DNA of 64,000 bases from Hirundichthys speculiger (GCA_018398805.1 JAGFBZ010000290.1:2170001-2234000); one strand, 5' to 3'. Positions 44,850 through 56,790 are shown, numbered from the stretch's first letter. The notes: generated by a model not told the origin, from the letters alone. Numbers and translations are program-made.

Positions 44850-47570
44850 TCTGTAGCACCGATCTTTCAGCATCAGTAGCACCTGGCTGCAACTCACTCT
44901 CTTAAATTCCATTACAGCAGTTAGAGGGTGCTTTAGGGTGCAGTAAGATTTATTTTTTACAACAACGAAACAGGATTGTTGACGAACTCAAATCCAATAT
45001 CAGTCAACAATGTTGTCCTAACCCTGATAACTGGTCTCCTCAGTTCTTAGTGTGTGTGAACTGTTTAAAAAAAAAAATGACATGATCCCCTCCCAGCTTT
45101 TGTGAGACCTGTTGCTGCCATCAAATTTAAAATTGCCTTATTTTCTTTTATGATTTATGAGACTAGAAAATAATTGCATTCTGATTTCATTTCTTTTTTA
45201 CACAGTGTCCTAAGCTTTTTGTAATCAGGGTTAGTAACATCAATGCAAACATTGAAATAAATTGGGGATATATACTTTACTAAATTCAAAAAAGCACTGA
45301 TCTTGCTGTCATATGATGTCATGAAGGACTCATATGACTGGCCGACCAAAAGCAGTGAAAAAGTTTGGATGACAAAAAGAATCTGCTGGAGATCTAAAAG
45401 AACACGAAATAAAGAAAGAATGATAAGTTGCTTTTGATATCTATAAAAAAGCACGTGATTAGAATAATTAAATAAAATGAGAAGACAGGCCTGCATTTTT
45501 CAGTTGAGTTTCTAAAGCAATCCTGCATTCTCACTCTCCATAAATGACTAAATTAATTGACCCTTTCAAACTGACATGCCCTTGAAGTCTTTCCACAGCT
45601 AAATCTGAATATATTGCTGTCTTCATGAAAAAGGTCTCCTATTGAAGAAATAATATATTCATTTGCTCTCACCCTCAGTCTGGCTTACTGCCACAAGTTC
45701 AACGCTCATTTTCTCATATGTATAGTTCAGAGATCAGGAACATTTAATACCTCAGCTGAAGTACCTCTTCTCTTGATCCGATGATCATAAAATTGTTTAA
45801 ATCTTTATCTAATAGCTTAATAAAAGACATAGAATATTAGAAACTCCTACTCCAGTATGCTGTTATCTCTCCTCTTTTCTGCTTAGATTTCAAAAATATG
45901 TCTTTCAAAGTACAGTGGACTGAGTTCATATGTAATCAAAGGTTTCACACAAAAGTGCTGAAATCAAGCCCTTGGCAATATGTAAATTAATAGAAACATT
46001 AACAAAAAAAATCACTTAAACAGTTTAATGGTTGATAATTGCTGTTCAGATCAAGGACCAGCTTCTTTTTACTGTTTGTACTCCAGATTAATTTAATGTT
46101 TTTAGTTTTTTATGGCTTTGTATTGTTGGATTGATGAAGCCAGTATCTCTCCAAGCTTTTGTTTTCTATTTTTACAGACCTGTATTGCTTAAATCATTGA
46201 TTAATATCAGTTAGTGAGCAGCATATTAATGAGATACTGCTTTCAGACACAAAGCCTGTTTATTTTACAAGTCAAGCAACACAGCAGTAGCGACACAATG
46301 GGACGATTCAAAAAGGCTTTTAAACACCATTAAATTAACGCTGGCCAACACTTTATATTTAGGAACATCTAGCTTCTTCTTCATTGTGAGATGACCTGTC
46401 ACCTGTCTAATTTACTATCCAAAGTGCTCACAGAGCTGAAGGACTGACTGTGAGCAGTTTGGATCTGGAGTAGCTGTGCAAATCCTGATTGATATGCAAC
46501 TGCACATATCAAATACGTATTGCTCTTTTGCTCACTGCTGTCCCACCCCTGAATCAAAAAGGTTTAGACAGAGTCCCTTTCTTCCATTGGAGGAAAGGGG
46601 TTGTGTCTGTGTGCAGGACCTGTAGCACTACTGTGGTGCATGTCCAGTGGGGAAGCAACAGAACCTTCAAACAACCTTTAACCCTCTTGTCCATTGCTAC
46701 TTAAATGATAATGCTCCCTTGTGTCATGATTGGTTTTTTTTCTCAGTAATTTCAATTAATCAACCACCTACAATTTGCTTTTAACAACATCTCTATGGAA
46801 CGTTTTAACGATTTTACAGTAGATGACTGCATCAGCATCACTGAAGTGCATAGAAATGTCCTCCTCAGCACAAGCAGACATGAGTTCCTTCATTTTGTTG
46901 TCACTCCAGTTTTCTGTCATCTCTTTTTTTTTCACAACACGCTAATCACTCTGTAAAGCATTATTGCTCATCACACTACATGGGCTAATGGGTCATAAGC
47001 CAGGCTTAATTTAATGTGGTGAACACATTCAGATAGACCACCACAGCGGTAAACTTGTCGGTTCTTCTCTCTGTCTGAAAGGTGTGCGATATTAAATGAG
47101 TTAGTTACAGTTCTCATCACGTGTCCTCCGTTGTATCTACACAGTTTTAACAAGATCAGATATGATGGTTGTCTTTTGTCTTGGGAGGTTCAGAGGAGTC
47201 ATGTTATTTAGGAGCTAAGATAACGTTCATGAACCAAACAGGTGCTATTAAATGCTACACATCAGGTCGCTTAACTTAACATGAACTTCCTGGACGGTGC
47301 TTCCCATGCTGCTAAATGACTTTAGTTACTAATGAGTTCAGTCAGGTCATGAGGCATATGAGCTGTAAGTTACTGCCGTCACTTGTGTTGATTGTTGTTG
47401 GAAAGTGGACTGATTTCATGCGGGAGGCACATGCTCCTACAGTCCACTGATAACTAAAACATATGACTCTTATTCCTAAGTTGAGGTGAGGCTAAGGAAT
47501 CCATTTTTTTGGTAGTTAGTTCGAGGTGATTTTATTAGAGAATGTTGCTGAGCTACATATTTCTAAAGGC
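44850..47570. other. Non-coding stretch, nothing recognised
   Basis: AT-rich. The 113-codon minus-strand frame at 45155-45496 is Leu/Phe/Tyr-rich, as chance frames in AT-rich DNA often are, and has no recognised motif. No element ends found. Confidence 0.45.
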
Positions 47571-47578
47571 AAAACATA

Positions 47579-48180
47579 CCGTATTGGCCCGAATATAGGA
47601 TGACTCTGATTATAAGACAACCCCTATTTTTCAAATATAATTTTGGGAAAATAAAAATATGATGAAGGCATTAAGGTTATTCATAAAACATTTTTTTTTA
47701 ATTGTACAATTACTATAGAAAAAAAAACTCCCACATACATAACATTCTACTGTATTGTTAAACATTTTAATGATCTTATCTTTTTTCGGAAGTATGGTTC
47801 CATACTTGCGTGTCAGATTTCCGTGTTATTTAAGATCAAGGTTTGGTACTATTTAATAAACTGTGTTCTCTTCAAATCTGAGAATATGACTCTAAATAAG
47901 CTACAACCATGTAGTTCAATAACTGCAGAACTAGTCAAGAACAACATAAATAATTCAGTCTGTAAAACACTAATTCTGGACTCCAACAACTTTCAAAGCC
48001 CTTTGCTCGAGTTGGCTGCGTGGTTCCTTCATTCTCACTGGTTACCTAGGTGTGGCTCCATCTACTTGCGTAGATGTGTAATTACAATAGAAAAGTCTAG
48101 TCCTTGATTATAAGACGACCCCCATTTTTGAGAATATGACTTCTAGAATAAAATATCGTCCTATATTCGGACCAATACGG
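47579..48180. mobile_element. TA-flanked MITE, 602 bp, complete
   Basis: The left end is CCGTATTGGCCCGAATATAG and the right end, reverse complemented, CCGTATTGGTCCGAATATAG. Both ends abut TA (47577-47578 and 48181-48182). Inner blocks also mirror each other (TATAAGACAACCCCTATTTT against TATAAGACGACCCCCATTTT, the second in direct orientation near the right end). No transposase. The same family supplies the right end seen at 1-116. Likely mobilised by a Tc1/mariner or pogo-type transposase. Confidence 0.85.
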
Positions 48181-48189
48181 TAATTGTGC

Positions 48190-50510
48190 CATTGATATAT
48201 TTTTTGAGCCGAAAAAAAGAAACAAAGAAAGAAAAGAGAGCTACAACAGCCGATTGCAGCATATTTGTAGACAGTCTGATTAGGTTTGTATGAATCCTTT
48301 AGTGCAGTGGCACATCTCTTGTCACTGATTATTAATATGCAGTACAGAGGTACGTAACAAAAGGCCGTAGTCAAGGCAATTTCATTTCTTAAGCAGGGCA
48401 TCAGAGGATTTCATTTCCACTGCCCTCCTACCACAGCAGAGTTGAAATTGCATTTGAGTGTGATTGAAGGATGTGTGTGTGACTGTATGTGTTGAGGAGA
48501 GGGGTGGTGGTGGGTTGCCATCACTTAAAAAGCAGGGATGATATAGCAACATGGAAATCTACCTTTTCATGGATAGATGATTCCCCCCTGCAGTGTGTAG
48601 TCCATCTCTCTGGACCACAGCTCAGTCTTTCTCCTCACTGTAGTGAGAGTGCTACTTCAGGCAGTAGTCATGGGGCTGCTACATCAGCTACACTGGCTGA
48701 ACCTTCACCAATCAAACATGCTGCACTGGATGCAGCTGCTGACAAACATTGATGGCATGAAAATTAAGTTTGTGTCTGAGACAGGTTGTCTTTCTTAAAG
48801 TATATAAAATAATTTTAATTAGACTGCTTATGAAGATAATAAAAAAAAAAATCATAATAAACTGGATGCCTGCCTTTCTTTTGTGCAGAATCCCCATGCA
48901 TTCTGCACAAAATCACATCATCTGGTTAATAAGAGTATTAAGACAGGAAAAAAGCTTTTGTCTCCAAAATACCTTTTTTTGTTTTTGCATTCATCTGTTG
49001 CATTTTTTTCCATTTTTGATTTAAAATGTTTGCACTGAAAAAACACAAGAATCCTACAGGAGTGGCTGATCTTCCTGAGTCAAACAATAATCCTATAAAA
49101 GAATTGAGTACGGTATCATGGACCGCTAAAATCCTGAAAAACAACTTCTTCATTTTGTTTTTCACTCAGGTCTCTCTCTCAGATTGTCACAAGAGGAATG
49201 ATGGCCAGATGGCCACAGAATAGAGAACAAAGCCAAGTATTTTTCTTTTTTTCTATAATGTATTAACCTCTTAGATTGAATGTACTTGTATATTCAGCCA
49301 ATTTTATATTTTATTTCAATACATGTTTTTTTTTTTGTATTTATTTATGTCTTGCAGACAATAAATGGCTTAATAGAAATGTCTACAGGGAATTTGCTGC
49401 AGATTGAAAAGGCCTTACCTGTGTGAACATGTGAGCTGAACACAAAGGAGAGGCAGAGACCGAGTCCGTGCTCTCTGTGACATTTAATTAAAGCGATATA
49501 GCAAGCCAACGATGCAGTGGATAACCAGAGCCATCCTCTTGCTGCAGATAAGTCACCTTGCATGAAGCTCCGGTCAAGACCAGAGTTTCCTAATGTGGTC
49601 TGAATTCATCTCAAAGGGACACGCTGAAATACTGTATTTGTACCATTTTCCAAGCATGTTGCTGAATATCTGGAGGTGCATTTCAGCCAGAGGAAGTAAA
49701 GAACTGCTAAAAAGAAAAGAAAGATGGTACAGTACTTACATTTTTGACACGTAATTGATGCTCTTTGATGGAACATTGTTCCAACATTTAAAAGCAAAAA
49801 ATGACAGACTTCATGTCAAGTCTCCTGTCCCCTGTAGAAGAACCATTTCTCCGCTACCATGTTGTGAAAGATGAGTCATCTAAATTTTACGTGCATTTGT
49901 CGAGCCTTCAGCCAGCCTTCAGCATCTGTCATAGGAGAAGAAAAAAATCTCACAAAAAAGATGGAAAAAAGGTGAAAAAAGGAGAATAGAAAAGGGTGAG
50001 AGGTGGGAATACGTTTCTGCGATTGTACTGAGAGAGAGAACAAAAACAGAAGGCAAAAGGTTTGCCTTTTTAGTCAAAGGTCAGAATGGGCTTTTCTTGC
50101 TCCCAACAGATTCTGCAACTCACTCAGGAATAAAGGCAACAACAAACACTCCTGCTTGTGCGACTCACCAGATTTTAAAAGGAGATTAAATCCCTGCTTC
50201 CCCCACCTTCCCTGCCTTGTTCTCCCCTGTAGACAAGTAATGGTGCTGGTCCCAGTGGATGAGGGATATTGTCTTGAATATACTGATTGCAGGTGAGCTG
50301 CATATATACAGCATGTTGGCAATGCTAAAAAACAATGAAAGTCCTGTTTCTCATCTTTATTTAATCACATAATTTATAAAGAGGGAAATCGCAGTGTTTT
50401 AGCAATGAAAGCAGGATAATATTTTTACCTCATGGGGGACACCCATATGGTGCTTTTAACATGAGTAGGAAGGGCAAAGAAAAAGGCAGCAATGTATAAT
50501 CATAGCCATT
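48190..50510. other. Non-coding stretch, nothing recognised
   Basis: Several A- and T-runs (48840-48850, 49326-49337). Short open frames lack motifs. A minus-strand frame near 49345-49563 meets a good donor-like ACAG/GTAAGG at about 49423 but has no other support. Confidence 0.4.
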
Positions 50511-50520
50511 TCTGGGTTCT

Positions 50521-51051
50521 TGTAACGACGAAATGCCGTTACCTCATTTGTTTTGTGCAGTTTTGTTATATTGTTAACATAGTAATTTTATATTGTGTTA
50601 AGGCAGGTTCCAGGTGGTGGGGGCATACAAGTGTGAGCCACCAACCAGTAGAGTGGTCTGACTGCAATTACTCCTGTTTCTACTGTTTCTTGTCTCTCAG
50701 GAAGGGTGTCCAGCAAACATTCCCCGGGGGTCTGGGCTTAAGGGTTAATGTTTGATTGGTGGAGTTTTACAAGGGCTGAATGTATAAAGTGTATATATTT
50801 TAGGTTGATATTCATATTTTGTTTGTGTACTGGGAACTTTTAGGCACCCCCACAGGTGGTATGTTCCATTTAGCTGGAACTGTTTATTAGGTGTTGGTAG
50901 CAGCCATTTTGGGAGTGTGTTGGCTGGTGCTGGAGTCCTGTTGGGTGTGACTGAAAAATAAAAAAAGGAAAGAACCCGAGAACGTCTGCAAGTCGTCCTT
51001 CTGTAAGCTTACTGGGATACACGTCTCTACGGCCACTCGACCAAGGTGACA
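50521..51051 (+). mobile_element. Solo LTR, 531 bp, perfect 5-bp TSD
   Basis: The segment starts TGTAACGACG and ends GGTGACA, with TG...CA termini, and is flanked by GTTCT at 50516-50520 and 51052-51056. Near the 3' side, AAAAATAAAAAAAGG is a plausible polyadenylation region about 95 bases before the end, consistent with plus orientation. No internal retroelement sequence adjoins it. A TGTAAC start and 5-bp duplication fit BEL/Pao or Gypsy LTRs; the class is not settled. It is unrelated in sequence to the LTR at 27299-27746. Confidence 0.78.
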
Positions 51052-51059
51052 GTTCTGGT

Positions 51060-51605
51060 CTGAAATGTTTGAGATTCCTTGAGAGGAAGCATCTTTTGCA
51101 GGCTTCCACTGTAGATTTCTGATTTCATGGCCCATGTGTATGAAGTCAGTGATGTGCCCAGGAATCTAGAAACAGTATAATGGTGACTTCAGCTGGTTTC
51201 TCAATGCAGTATACTCATACCGCCCCTTTTTCTATCCTTGGAATCTTACTTAGCTGAATCCAGAACCGTGTACTATTAATAGCTCCACTATTGACATTAA
51301 TGGATCAATGTTTAATTCAAAGCTTTCAAGCACATGTGCTGAGGAAGATAGCATTAAAAGAAGCTCTGAGGTTTTCCTCTGCTTTTGTCCATTTAAATTA
51401 AAGAAAGATAATGTTCAGGAGCAAGTTCAAACAACAAACAATGTTGATTCAATCTCTGCCACAACATGTTCATAGACCAGCCTTGAAATGCCACACCAGC
51501 CTCTGAGATAAGAAAGGAAGGGCCACTGGCTCGTAGACTGCAGGCATTGCAATATGCTGCCAGAAAAATATCAAATTGAGGCTATGTAAAATTGAGGTTA
51601 TCTAA
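51060..51605. other. Non-coding stretch, nothing recognised
   Basis: About 550 bases of unique-looking sequence between the solo LTR and the next hAT-like end. Confidence 0.4.
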
Positions 51606-51609
51606 AAAC

Positions 51610-52150
51610 TAGGGCTGGGCAACATTTAAAATTTTTAATCGCATGATTTCCCTGATTAATCACCTTGTTTCTGTTGAATCGTCCCCTGGGAAAACTTTAA
51701 AATGAAAATGTCCATGTTAAAGTTCTGTAACTTTATCAGTCCGTAATTATCTGTGTATCATTTTTTTTTTTCATTTTCGATTGTGAATCAAAAATTTAAA
51801 AAATTAAAAATTGACTTTTTATTTTTTTCCCGTTTTTTAATCTAACACAAAAACAAAAAAAAAATGCCTGTTTTTTTTATATTTCAATTTTAGCAAACAG
51901 GCCACGGGACTGAATTTGTTTTTAATATTTTATTGTCTGATTTATGTGACCTAGAAATGGCTTTGTTTTATAATAAAGAAATAGACTTTCTGTTGTCATT
52001 ACACATCTGTGCCACTAGATAGAGCTGCACTGAAGTAACCAGCTAGAGAACAGCACGACAGTTAACACAGGGAGCAGATCTGATGTAAAATGGAGGAATG
52101 ACGCGATCGTCTAAAACAAAGGGGTTTGAAATTTGTTTTTTTTTTCAGAC
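51610..52150 (+). mobile_element. Probable hAT left end, right end not found
   Basis: Begins TAGGGCTGGGCAACATTTAA and continues with ATCGCATGATTTCCCTGATT, a terminus style common among fish hAT elements (compare TAGTGCTGGGCGGTAT at 21851). A CCCAGCCCTA partner was not seen downstream, so the copy is truncated or interrupted. Interior is T-rich with no transposase motif. Confidence 0.45.
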
Positions 52151-52187
52151 AGAATTGTTAATATTGCTACCTGAGTTGCTACCCGAA

Positions 52188-52241
52188 CTGTAAAGTACAC
52201 TTTACAGTGTTTCTAATGTACACTGTAAAGTACATTAGAAA
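52188..52241. repeat. Compound palindrome (two adjacent hairpins)
   Basis: CTGTAAAGT and ACTTTACAG form 9-bp arms with a 2-base loop at 52188-52207. TTTCTAATGTAC and GTACATTAGAAA form perfect 12-bp arms with an 8-base loop at 52210-52241. The phrase ACTGTAAAGTAC occurs in both. It could fold as a cruciform, or be a relic of a transposon terminus. Confidence 0.85.
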
Positions 52242-52413
52242 TGCTTCCAAGAGACAGATGTGATAGTTGACTACTAAACAGTAGCACTTAATAGTGTGAA
52301 AATTGGATATGGTGTTGCAAGCAGAATGATCATCATTACAAGCAATGCAAGTGTGAATGTGTATTTTAGCACTTTTGGAGATTGCGCTGACGCGCTGTAA
52401 CAGAAGGTATGGG

Positions 52414-52549
52414 CATAGTGCGAATTACGGGGGGGTTTGACCCCCCCAATTACAACTTCGACCCCCCTAAAGAAGGGACAAATTGTCATTTTTGTCATCT
52501 CTAGAAAATGTTGACCCCCCCCAATTGTCATTGTATAATTCGCACTCTG
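52414..52549. mobile_element. Very short hAT-type MITE, 136 bp, perfect TSD
   Basis: The left end is CATAGTGCGAATTA and the right end, reverse complemented, CAGAGTGCGAATTA. The flanks are GGTATGGG at 52406-52413 and 52550-52557, a perfect 8-bp duplication. The interior is dominated by G7 and C7-type runs (GGGGGGGTTTGACCCCCCC), itself a palindrome. Too short to encode anything. Confidence 0.85.
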
Positions 52550-52756
52550 GGTATGGGGTCGGGAGAGCTGTGGAACAGAGCAGAGGAGGGAATAAAGGTG
52601 AAAAAGTCAACGTAATTCTTGAGTAACAAACATAATGAGAATTAAAGATTAAATTAAGAAGAATGTCAACAAGGAATGAAAACAAAAGCTGAAAAATGAC
52701 TACAGTGTAGATGAGGGAGACCTCAGACATGACTGGTGAGATGTAAAAATCTATAC

Positions 52757-52981
52757 CAGGGGTGTCCAAAGTCGGTCCTCGAGGGCCGCTGTCCTGCAGG
52801 TTTTGCATGTTTTCCTGCTTTAACACACCTGATCCTAATTAATGGCCGTCATCATCTTGTCATTACGGTCAGCACAGGTCTGTTAATGGCCCAGCCACTT
52901 TGTATCAGGGTGTGTAGAAGGAGGGAAACATCTAAAACCAGCAGGATAGCGGCCCTCCAGGACTGACTTTGGACACCCCTG
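52757..52981. mobile_element. hAT-type MITE, 225 bp, perfect TSD
   Basis: The left end CAGGGGTGTCCAAAGTCGGT and the right end, reverse complemented, CAGGGGTGTCCAAAGTCAGT differ at one of 20 positions. The flanks are ATCTATAC at 52749-52756 and 52982-52989, a perfect 8-bp duplication. Inner inverted GAGGGCCGC and CGGCCCTC blocks continue the TIR. A frequent fish MITE type. The near-identity of the ends suggests a relatively recent insertion. Confidence 0.93.
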
Positions 52982-53247
52982 ATCTATACGGTCTATATGG
53001 CAGTTCAAAGCAAAAACCTGCTGCTAAACTGATGCTAATATATAAATCAAAATTTACCATCAAAGTGTGCTTACTTTCATTATTTTTAGCCAAAGGTCAA
53101 AGCTTTTACATCTGCTTCCAACCCAGTCCTTTATCAGCAGCTGTTTCAAAAGCAGAAATTATTGTTTTATAATGATTGCTCTCTATACACCTTAAAGCTC
53201 CTTGGGACAATTTCAATGGCACAGTGAGCTATATATATATATATATA

Positions 53248-53948
53248 CAGTGATCCCTTATTTTTCACGGTTAATAGGGACCGGCACCCCCCCACGAAAA
53301 TCAAAATCCGCGAACTGGACACGGAGCCCTCCGAGCCTCAATAATGTGTTTAAAATATGTTTAAAAACTGCAAAAAAGTAGTGAGACACTGCAGCAAAAC
53401 AAGACAAAGGCTCAACTGTGGTCTTACTGTTTCTTTCACAGCCTCTGGTCTCTGAACCGTGGTAAAGAAACCACTGGTATTCTGCTATTTTGGCTCATAA
53501 TTAGTGGCTAACACACTTACAACAACTAAACAAAAAGTCTGGTTTTCTCTGGATGGAAAGGGCACTTTATTCTGGCACTGCAGGAACTTGTAACATCACA
53601 CAGGTTGTATTGTTGGGCTCCTGTCAGTTAACAGAGGATGCAAATCTATATAAGTTGGGCTGCTGTTTATGCTCACTCCACTTTTCATCTAACCCCATTT
53701 TCTTCTGCCGTCCTACGACACACACACTCCATTACCCGTAAGGCCACTCCATTACCCATAAGGCCACCTTCATAAAGGGGCCAGGCTGTCTCACAACATT
53801 TCTTCACTGTGAGAGAATGCGCACAACATCCTGGGATGTTTCAGTGATTTTTTATTTTTTTTATTTTTTATTATATTATACATTTCTGAAAAATCAGTGA
53901 ATAACTAAAACCGCGGAACTTAAAGCGCGAATTGGCAAGGGAACACTG
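53248..53948. mobile_element. TA-flanked MITE, 701 bp
   Basis: The left end is CAGTGATCCCTTATTTTTCA and the right end, reverse complemented, CAGTGTTCCCTTGCCAATTC. It is flanked by TA on both sides. CCGCGAACT (53308) and CCGCGGAACTT (53911) are inner landmarks. No coding remnant recognised. Related in terminus style to 59527-60332 (CAGTGAACCCTCACACTTCA). Confidence 0.8.
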
Positions 53949-53958
53949 TATATATATA

Positions 53959-54321
53959 CAGTCATAGAAAAAATTATTGGACCACCATTTTTTCTTCACT
54001 TTCTTGATCATTTTAATACCTGGTACCACTAAACGTCATCATGTGACTAAAACAGACAGAAAAGCAAACACTGAATGCATTAAAGCAGTGTTTTTGGCAG
54101 TACAACGCCATAGCTATTGATGTAAAAACTTAAGTGATTTAGGTTATGATCAAGAAAACCATGGAAAATGTTAAGATATCAGCTCTTAAATAAAACTCTT
54201 ATGAGCAATCTTTGTGGTTATAGTTATGTTTGTCCAAACAAATGTACCTTTAGTTGTACCAGGCATTAAAATGAACAAGAAACTGAAGAAAACAAGGGTG
54301 GTCTAATAATTTTTTCCATGA

Positions 54322-54324
<3 letters not shown>
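53959..54324. mobile_element. Tc1-type MITE, 366 bp, near-identical TIRs
   Basis: The left end starts CAGTCATAGAAAAAATTATT followed by GGACCACC; the right end, reverse complemented, starts CAGTCATGGAAAAAATTATT followed by AGACCACC. That is 26 of 28 positions identical. TA flanks both ends. Inner ACTTTCTTGATCATTTTAAT has an inverted partner near 54270. No coding sequence. Terminus style fits the non-autonomous derivatives of fish Tc1-like elements. Confidence 0.88.
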
Positions 54325-54363
<39 letters not shown>

Positions 54364-54419
54364 AAAAGTTGAATTGTTTATAGAAGAATACTTCCCAATA
54401 TGTAGCGCTAATCACTACG

Positions 54420-54715
54420 TTTGAGGGCACATTTTTACAAACAAAGCCATCATCACAAGCCTGACTGATGGAGGAAGGATCAACATTATTTGAGCTTGAA
54501 TAGCTGCCTCAGGGCCCAGGCCACTGCAGTCATTAGGATGACAAAGGATTCCAGGTTTAACAAAAATCCTATTGGATAACATCAAGGATAATGTAGCAGG
54601 ACAATGACCCTGAACAGGGAAACAAATCCACCACAGAATAGCTTCGGAAAAAGAAACAGTCTTTTTGAAGCCAGAGCCCAGATCCTAACACATCTACATC
54701 CCCTCTCAACATTTT
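54420..54715 (+). pseudogene. Tc1-like transposase relic, heavily decayed
   Basis: Readable pieces in the plus strand are QDNDPEQGNKSTTE, then after a stop RKKKQSF, and after another stop SQSPDPN. These fall in the order and spacing of the second catalytic motif (QDNDPKHTS-like) and third motif (SQSPDLNP-like) of Tc1-family transposases. Upstream pieces are not alignable by eye. It lies directly beside the Tc1-type MITE at 53959-54324 but belongs to an older insertion. Confidence 0.5.
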
Positions 54716-54719
54716 AAGT

Positions 54720-56790
54720 GAGTGTCTGCATGACTCATGCAGTTACTGTCATGAAGATGTGCATCTCAATTAACATTGTGTAGTGCCTCTCATACTCAGG
54801 TTGTAATGGTTCTATCTAATGGAAGTTTAGCCCTACATAAATTGGTTTACAAGCAGTTGTTCTAAATGTAACAGTCTATCTATGAGATTGTCTTGGACTT
54901 AGAGTAAACCATTGTAAAACCACAAACACTCTGCAATGTCATCATTAAAATTTACAGAGCAACTTTGTATGGAGATGGATGATTGAAAGTGTTCCAAGTT
55001 ATTTGCTTATTTTGGTTATATCTTTAGAGCTGTGCATGGAGAGTTCAGGCCAAGTGTCCCTTCATTAATTCCTACCGCTACTTCTGCCACCAGAACATGC
55101 CATTGTTTCTTTACTTAAGATTTGATAATATTACTAATAGTTAATAAAGATGCTGTTGGGTCATGCTCTGGGTCTCCAAAAAGGGCCTAGAGACAATTTG
55201 TATTGTAATAGATGCTATACAATGAAAGTTGAACTGAATCGAAAACTGAAAAAGCGTCATTTAGCATTGACTGTGATTGGCTCTGAGCTTCACATCGAGC
55301 AGACTGTGCTGACAAACATTTTTCTGCTTGGAGCAAAGAAGACAGATGCATCTGCTTGCCACTGCGGTTTGTGATCCCTCCATGTCTGTTTCCCTCTGTG
55401 TCTCTCTGCCTCTCATTCTTTAGAGTATAATTATTATTTAAAAAAATATGGTATTGAAAGGAGACAGAGCTATGGAGGTTACAGAGGTACAAGATATAAG
55501 CTTATTGCTTATAGAAGCTATAGACCAAACTGGATTCATTGATGACTATGAAATCCAGGACAAACATTTTGTCAGACTGTAATAGTTAAATTTCAATTCA
55601 CTTCATCAGAAAATATCACTGCCAGATATGTTAGATGATCCTGGTAGAGGGTGTTAATTCTGATCAGCTTTGCATTTCCTATTTTATTTTGAAATAATTT
55701 TTCTGTTTGTATGCATCCTGTCTTGTGTACCTTCTGCTTGTTGTTTATTTCCTGGCTTTTAAATGATTCACTTGGTTCACCTTGTCTAGGTGGTTTGTCT
55801 TCTCTCATCCTCCAGTCTTGAACCGTTCACCAGCCCTGTTATTCTCCTGCGTGTTTGTTTGGATCTGTGTATAGCATGACTCTGCTTCTGCAGATTTCTA
55901 ATGCTTCATGCTGTTTGGTAATGAGTTTAAATTCATTGCTGCGTGAAGAAGTCACTAAGGCAGATTTCCTACTCTCAGCTGTATCCTTTATTAATAATTC
56001 TGTAATATGGAGCCCAGCGTGTCTCTTACTGTAATATCACACTAACTCAGCAACCCAATATGCACGAAAGCAATAAATGGGCCTGTACAAAAAGACGGTG
56101 TAGATTTAAGGAATGTTAAGTCAATGCATGTATGCAGTGAAGTACAAAAAAACAAAACAAATCAAAGCCTAGCTAATGAACCCAATGGATTACATAAAAT
56201 CTTCACTTTATCATCCTGGTCATGCACCAGACCACAGTGGAGAACAAAACTCCCCCTATGAGATTAATTTTCTTATTATGTCATGACTTGAGAGATGGTG
56301 TCCACTCGTTTCACATTACTTTGAATTCCACCATAGCACATGTTTCTTTACTATTTAGTGCCAATCACATCTCACCTCATATAAGTGACCTTGGGAAACA
56401 GATTTACAAAAACCTTTACTTGTATAACAGTTATGATCACGATGAAATCTCTTATCTTAGATAACAGATAAGGTTACTTTATTGACATTTCTTGCAAAGA
56501 CAGTATAACTCCTGCTCTCTGTTTTTTCTCCTTTCTGTAATTCTCAGTTTTATTGTTTTGTTTTCAAGAAAATTGTGAAAGGATAAAAACATCCGTCTAT
56601 CACTTCAGGCGTCAGTCATAAAGGCCAGGCGAAACTTATTGCATCAGGAGGTCAGAACCATAAAAACTAGCACAATTTTGATTTTCCATTAGGGTCATCT
56701 TCTCTGCATCCCCTGGGCTTTATTGACAGGACTCTGAGATGGAATAACAGCATGGAATGAGTGTTAAAGTTAAAGTTTGAAAATACATGC
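54720..56790. other. Non-coding stretch, nothing recognised
   Basis: AT-rich. The 101-codon minus-strand frame at 55187-55492 has no recognised motif. No element ends found. Confidence 0.45.

Larger units (their letters stand above)
53229..54361. repeat. (TA)n microsatellite array interrupted by two MITEs
   Basis: TA repeats occur at 53229-53247, 53949-53957 and 54325-54361. The two intervening blocks are TA-targeting MITEs (53248-53948 and 53959-54324). The simplest reading is one TA microsatellite hit twice. Confidence 0.8.

Noticed and set aside
45155..45496. 113-codon minus-strand frame
   Set aside because: Composition is that of AT-rich chance frames, with no motif or splice context.
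49345..49563. Signal-peptide-like frame ending at ACAG/GTAAGG on the minus strand
   Set aside because: One good donor-like site is common by chance, and there is no upstream promoter, acceptor or recognised domain.
52736..52966. 76-codon plus-strand frame
   Set aside because: It is contained almost entirely in the 225-bp MITE at 52757-52981.
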